From the NCBI GenBank assembly GCA_032173965.1, contig CM063284.1, forward strand, positions 106,144,410-106,208,409: 64,000 nt of DNA, given 5' to 3'. Made by a program: the position numbers and the translations under genes. The stretch is from Sitta carolinensis (taxonomy: Eukaryota > Chordata > Aves > Passeriformes > Sittidae). Under the pieces are notes generated by a model. The model had not been told where the DNA came from and searched no databases. It worked only from the letters and a program-made list of their open reading frames with translations. Below, in pieces: positions 39,418 to 64,000 of the stretch (position 1 is the stretch's first letter; the number at the start of each line of letters is the position of its first letter).

Positions 39418-39429
39418 GCTGCGCGGAAG

Positions 39430-39439
39430 CCTCGCGAGA
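39430..39439. promoter_or_regulatory. Second, near-perfect TCTCGCGAGA motif
   Basis: CCTCGCGAGA differs from the palindrome at the first base only. It starts 22 bp after the start of the first copy, about two helical turns. Both copies are followed by GCTG. Confidence 0.55.
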
Positions 39440-39536
39440 GCTGCCCGCGCCCCGCCTCCCGGGGCAGGGAACTCGCTCGCCGCGGCTTTTCCTTTTTTCC
39501 CGCCGCTGGCGCGCGGCGCTGCTGGGAGCCAACCAG
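39440..39536 (+). other. RBBP8: RBBP8 exon 1, noncoding (5' end approximate)
   Basis: The sequence CCAACCAG is followed by gtaacg, a good splice donor inside the CpG island. It contains no ATG, as expected for a 5' UTR exon. The transcription start is inferred only from the promoter motifs; alternative first exons in the same island are possible. Confidence 0.55.
39496..39504 (+). promoter_or_regulatory. E2F-type site TTTCCCGCC
   Basis: Perfect match to the TTTSSCGC E2F consensus, 32 bp upstream of the exon 1 splice donor and so probably within or beside the transcription start region. Human CtIP is reported to be regulated through E2F and RB at G1/S, which fits. Confidence 0.55.
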
Positions 39537-42450
39537 GTAACGGCGCGCGCTCTGCCTCATCCTCCGCCGGGGAGCGACCGCGAGCGCCCCGCCCCGGGGA
39601 CGGGCCCGCCACAGCCCCTCCGGCCCCCGCCGGGCGCTCCTCGGGCGCTGCCCCGCCTGCCCGAGGGAGCGCCGTTCTCTCCGTCTGGGAGGCTCCCGCC
39701 GCTCGGGATAAGCGGCGTGCGGGTCATGACATACCGCTCCTCTGGCGTTCCGGCTGCAGGGTGTGACCCAAGCCTGGCGGGAAGCTCCCAGGTGTTGGTC
39801 ATGGCAGGATTTCCCAGAGCATCCCGGCGTCTCTTTCGAGTGAGTTTTCTGTGCGGTGTTCGTGCAAGAGGGAAAGGACATCAAAGTTCACCGCCGGGAA
39901 GTACCGGAGAGTTGAGTTTGTAGTAGTAGCCGGTGGTTTTTGCTGGGGATCAAGGCGCCGCCGTGTGCTCCCCAGAATCCCGGCGGGGCGGTGTGTCCCC
40001 GGCGGAAAGCTATCAACACCGATAATGAGCCTCGGCGCGTTTATCGGTGCTGATGGATTCCTGGAGGCAATCATTGGTGAAGCCGTGGAAAGCCTTACCG
40101 TGCCGGAGGGAGTTGGTTTGTGGAAGAAGAGGGAAATGGAAGCTTTTAGGGGGTTCTGTGAAAGCGGCAGTCGGCAGGATAGCGGCAAAGCAGGACATCC
40201 GGGAGAGGGGTTGGCACTGTGCTTCCACCCCCACCCCCAAGCAGCTTCCAGTTCTGTCCCTGCCTGCAAGTGTCCGTACATCCAGCTCTGGCGCTCTTCT
40301 CCCCTAAGGACTGAAAAGCACTTTCTTAGGGCTGGAGACTAAACCATCACTTTTACACCAGCGCAGCTGCCCAGGCCTGTCAAAGGCTCTGCTTAAACAC
40401 TTCTTGCCGCTCTATGTTTTAAGGGAGGTTGAACACCTGTCGGAAGCAATGTATCATTTTGGGATCTTGAAGCAGATGAAGCTTGGGAAAATGCCTTGCC
40501 TTTTTTTTCCCTGTATATAGTCGGTTGATGTACTAGTAATGTGCAGAAACTCTGAGCGGGTTTTGTGCAATTTTTTTCTTGCAGTCATCTTGGGGGAAAA
40601 AACCCCAAAACAAACACCATGGACACCATTACTCTCTAGAGTCATGTGACTTTTCCATGGAAATGAGTCATCTAACATACTTAAATCTGAGACAGTAAGT
40701 GAAAGCAAACGTGTGGTTTTTACTGCCCTGGTGCTCGATAGAGAAAAAGCTTGATCCTGAAACATCTGTCGAAGGTGCAAAGCAAGAGCTTAAAAGCCAA
40801 TCCTAATGTCACTAGGCAATTAGTTCCACAAAGAAGCGTTGTGAGATGGCTTAATGTGGCTGCACACAAAGTGGAGCGTTTCAGTTGCAAAGATTCAAGC
40901 AAATTACCGTTCATCTTCTGTTGAAGACTTGCAGGCACTGCTGATTTCAAAGGGTAGTTTTATTTTCTTTTAAGGATTTCTCTGAAGATAACATTTGCTA
41001 ACTTGAAGCCATATCCTGAAATAGGCACTGAATTTGCTATGGACGGAGCAAGTTAAAGCAAATATGGAGCTGCTGGCTGCATTATTGTAACATTTAAGTA
41101 TCCTTATACTATAGAAAACATAGACTTCAGGTGTTTTTGTTGAGAATAATGTTTTGTTCCATTATTTTCATTCCATTGTAAAGACAAATAGACTGGAAAA
41201 AAAAGTGACTTGAAACAGTGCACAGAGAGATGAGACAGGAAAGTGGAACCAAGGGCTCCAGGCCCTGCACTTGGTTACTGACCACTGGACTGGACATTTT
41301 ATTGTGGTCAGTCTGGGGGTCCAGCTAAACCAGTAGCTGCATTCAGATACACTGAGCTGTTTGAAGGCTCTCAAGATAGGAAATGCAGCTTCTTGACTAA
41401 TTGTTGACCTTGTTTCATCTGAACTATAACTTGTACCTCAAAAGTTTGAGAGCAAATTGTTCCTTTCATTTGACAGTATAGGCATGGTGGTTTGCTTGAT
41501 CAAGTTGCTAATTTAGTACAAAATACCTAGCTTTTCTTTTCCTTACTGTATTTTATATTACAAAGTCAGAGATAGCTATGTCCACCTGGTAATCACAGTC
41601 CCTAATCAGAAGTGTTTGTTTAAAATTGCATAAAGACGGGGAAAACTTAGAATGTTGAGTTTCACACCGAGGGAACTGAAGGGCAGAGATTGGACAATAT
41701 TGGACAACCAGAGCCAGTGGAATTGAATCCTATCTTGGCTTAGAGCCAGATATGAGTACCATGCTTCCCCTATAGTTTGCCTGAGGGCGTCATCTCTATA
41801 AGAAGCCGTTCAAAACAAGTGAGAATTATGGATAAGATTATCCTAAATTTTGTAAGCAGTCAAGCTTCTAAGACAGCTGTCTGACTGACTGTTCTTTTCA
41901 AATATTAATATTTTGGTGATTTGTAGATTTTTGTGTTTACTCTCCAGTGTAATTTTAAAATGGGAATCATTTTAATATAGAATTATGAAGACTTCAAGGG
42001 GGTGTGAGCTTTTCTTTGCAAAAGAGTGTAATTTGAGTCCAAGTTTATTATATAAAGGATGTATATAGAAAAATCCGTCTCTGATAAATTTTTTGACAAA
42101 TGCTTTTGCTGGCAGCTGGATTTTGGCACTATGGCTTACTTTTGGAAAACAGGAATTTGGTATAACTGTATCTTTAGATGGGAAAAATATAAAGGCTCCT
42201 TAGTATTTAAATCTAATTTTAAGTTGATGGCTTTCGGGGGGGGGGGGGAGGGGGGGAATTCTGTTAGTTTGTAATTACCTGCAGCAAAATACTTAGCATT
42301 GTCCAAGCTTTCAGGGTGACTGTCAGTATGAAAGTTTATAAATAGATATATTACTCAAAAAGGGTAGACAGTAAACTTTGCATTTCTTCTATGGCTAGAA
42401 GTTATGCTCTGATAAATTCAAATGTAAGTGTTATCATTCTGTTGTTACAG
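39537..42450 (+). other. RBBP8: RBBP8 intron 1
   Basis: About 2.9 kb, CpG-rich in its first 600 bp. A G-rich tract lies at 42,236. No other gene or element was recognised inside it. Confidence 0.55.
42236..42256 (+). repeat. G13-A-G7 tract
   Basis: Twenty G residues interrupted by one A, in intron 1 on the sense strand about 195 bp before exon 2. It could form a G-quadruplex in DNA or pre-mRNA. Confidence 0.8.
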
Positions 42451-62371
<19,921 letters not shown>

Positions 62372-64000
62372 GTAACTTGATGAAAATGTTCCTTTTACTG
62401 TCTCCCTACCCCCTCAGCCTGTGCTCTGATTGAATAGAACATTTCCTATCTTTCTTTCTTCCACTTTAATCCCTTTGTTCTGCTTCTAAGTCAGTCACAT
62501 TCTATTTGGGATTTCTCAAGATCATCCCCGACATTTACAAGTCTGTGTCTTCCTGGCATACTTTTGCCACTGTATAATAAATATATCATTGCTATTCAAA
62601 TGTACATTCAACAGGCTAGGAATCTTGTTCTTTGCGGTTCGTTTAGCATTGTTATTTGTTGCAGTGTCATAATAAAATCTCATGAAGTTTGAGTTTAAAC
62701 TATCTATATCAAATACTTGAAAACTACTCAAGTGTAAGCATAAGTAATTTTTTTAATATTTGTCATTGTTCCTGATGATCTGGTAAAGAAATTTATACCT
62801 TCAGTGATAATGAACACAGGCAGTTACGTATTCTTTCTAGAGCGTGTATCTTCTTTCCTCTTAAGTGCTTCCAGTTGCAAAACTAACTTTTTTGAGCTAG
62901 TGTTGTAGAATCAAAGTTTCTGTACTCCTCAGCTAAGCTGTTACACTGCATACTTTATTTAGAAATACTTGCATTATGAATTTAAAAGATACTTGCCAGT
63001 AGTTGGTTTGGCTGTGTAGCTTGGAAACTAAATATTCTCCTCAGAAATAAATCAAGAGCATCTTTGGAACAATGACCAGACACTTCTACTCTTTGCTTAG
63101 ACCTGACATTTGTATTGTCATTGATCTAACTTCAGTAGTGAACCAACTAGGGAAGGCACGCCCTGGACCTGTTCTTTGTGAGCAGAGAAGGACTGGTAGG
63201 TAAAGTCATGGTTGGAGGTCATCTTGAATATGACAGTCACAAAATGATAAGAGTTTTCCATTCTCAGAGAAGTAAGAAGTGGGAGGTAGCAGAACTGCCA
63301 CCTTTAAATTTTGGAGGGCAGACTTTGGCCTGTTTAGGAGACCAGTTGACATTCCTCCTTTGGGAGGCAGTCTTGAGGGGCATAGGAGTCCAAGAGGTTT
63401 GGACATTCTTGAAGAAGGAAATCTTAAAGTTGTAGGAGCAGGCGTGTGCTGCAAGGTGGGCTAATGGGAAAGAAGGCCAGCCTGACTGGACACAGAGCAT
63501 TGGCTAGAACTCAGAGATAAAGAAAAGAGAGTTTATGACTTATGTGAGAGGGGGTGGGCAGCTTCAGGAGAACTACAAGGATGTTGTGAGGTTACACAGG
63601 ATGAAAATAAGAATGGCCAAAACCCAAATATAGCTTAATCTGGCTACTACCATAAAAGACAAAACTGTTTCTGTAAATCTATCAGCAAAAAGAAAGAGAG
63701 CTAAGGAGAATATCCTTGCTTTATTGGATGTGGGGGAAACAGAGGGACAAAGGATGAGGAAAAGGCTGAGGTACTTAGTGCATTTTTGCCTAAAACTTTA
63801 ATAGTAAAGATGAGTTATTCTCAGGGTACCCAGCCCCTGAGCTAGAAGACTGGAAGAGAGCAGAATGAAGCCCCCATAATCCAAGGGGAAATTTTTAGTG
63901 ACCTACACCACTTAGACACACACAAGTCTATGGGGCCAGATGGGATCCACATGAGGGTACTGAGGGAGCTGGCAGAAGTGCTCAGTAAGCCACTTTCCAT
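62372..64000 (+). other. RBBP8: RBBP8 intron 12, incomplete at window edge
   Basis: Begins gtaactt. AT-rich to about 63,100, then entirely CR1 LINE sequence to the edge. Confidence 0.8.
63131..64000 (+). mobile_element. CR1 LINE ORF2 fragment, frameshifted, runs off the window
   Basis: The DNA matches the CR1 ORF2 region from the end of the endonuclease into the reverse transcriptase N-terminus, in sense orientation. The translated order is a GHL segment after REGLVGKVMVGG, then TATFKFWRADFGLFRR in another frame, then IQEV/LKKE-like residues, and at the right edge a block equivalent to THKSMGPDG and RVLRELAEVLSKPLS. The frame shifts several times and contains stops, so it is inactive. The 5' limit is approximate and the 3' end is outside the window. 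It is longer than typical truncated avian CR1 copies. Confidence 0.88.

Larger units (their letters stand above)
39340..40100. promoter_or_regulatory. CpG island promoter of RBBP8
   Basis: CpG density rises sharply at about 39,340, just after the CR1 end, stays very high to about 39,720 and falls away by roughly 40,100. The first part holds a GC box (GGGGCGGGGG near 39,376), a TCTCGCGAGA palindrome, a near-copy of it, and an E2F-type TTTCCCGCC. No TATA box is visible, as expected for a CpG-island promoter with dispersed start sites. The start sites themselves cannot be located from sequence alone. Confidence 0.8.

Noticed and set aside
39306..39884. 192-codon minus-strand frame across the CpG island
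   Set aside because: Arg/Gly/Pro/Ala-rich translation of CpG-island DNA; it overlaps the RBBP8 promoter and exon 1 and continues into the CR1.

Overview
The window is vertebrate nuclear DNA, almost certainly from a bird and probably a songbird (Passeriformes). The bird call rests on several CR1 LINE copies (9.4 kb, 38.8 kb, 63.1 kb) and short avian-style LTRs. The songbird call rests mainly on a tRNA-Ile-derived SINE with a CR1-like tail near 56.6 kb, which resembles TguSINE1. The DNA is AT-rich and gene-poor apart from one CpG island at 39.35-40.1 kb. No prokaryotic features, CRISPR arrays or operons are present.

Positions 1 to about 39.3 kb look intergenic. I see no convincing protein-coding gene there. 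This part holds a CR1 3' end, long homopolymer tracts, a cluster of three solo LTRs between 23.4 and 28.1 kb, an exact 108-bp tandem duplication at 31.25-31.46 kb, an ancient 5S-rRNA-derived SINE at 31.7-31.9 kb, a TG microsatellite, a pair of opposed CTCF-like motifs at 14.3 kb, and a second CR1 that ends at the edge of the CpG island.

From about 39.4 kb to the right edge the window holds the 5' part of RBBP8 (CtIP, Sae2 family) on the + strand. It has a CpG-island promoter with a BANP-type palindrome and an E2F-type site, a noncoding first exon, and eleven coding exons (42,560 to 62,371). These encode about the first 650 residues of an expected ~900; the C-terminal Sae2 domain lies beyond the window. 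All junctions use GT-AG, phases agree throughout, and residue order follows human CtIP closely. Visible functional elements are the N-terminal coiled coil, the CxxC motif, the SPVF BRCA1-binding site, a KEN box, a KRKK basic patch and the PLDLS CtBP-binding motif.

The most interesting observations are: the RB-binding LxCxE motif of human CtIP is altered at the aligned position; an AUG-stop minimal uORF precedes the CDS; the promoter carries a TCTCGCGAGA palindrome plus a near copy with a CR1 inserted just upstream; and several retroelement footprints are well preserved. I found no evidence of a wholly new biological system.
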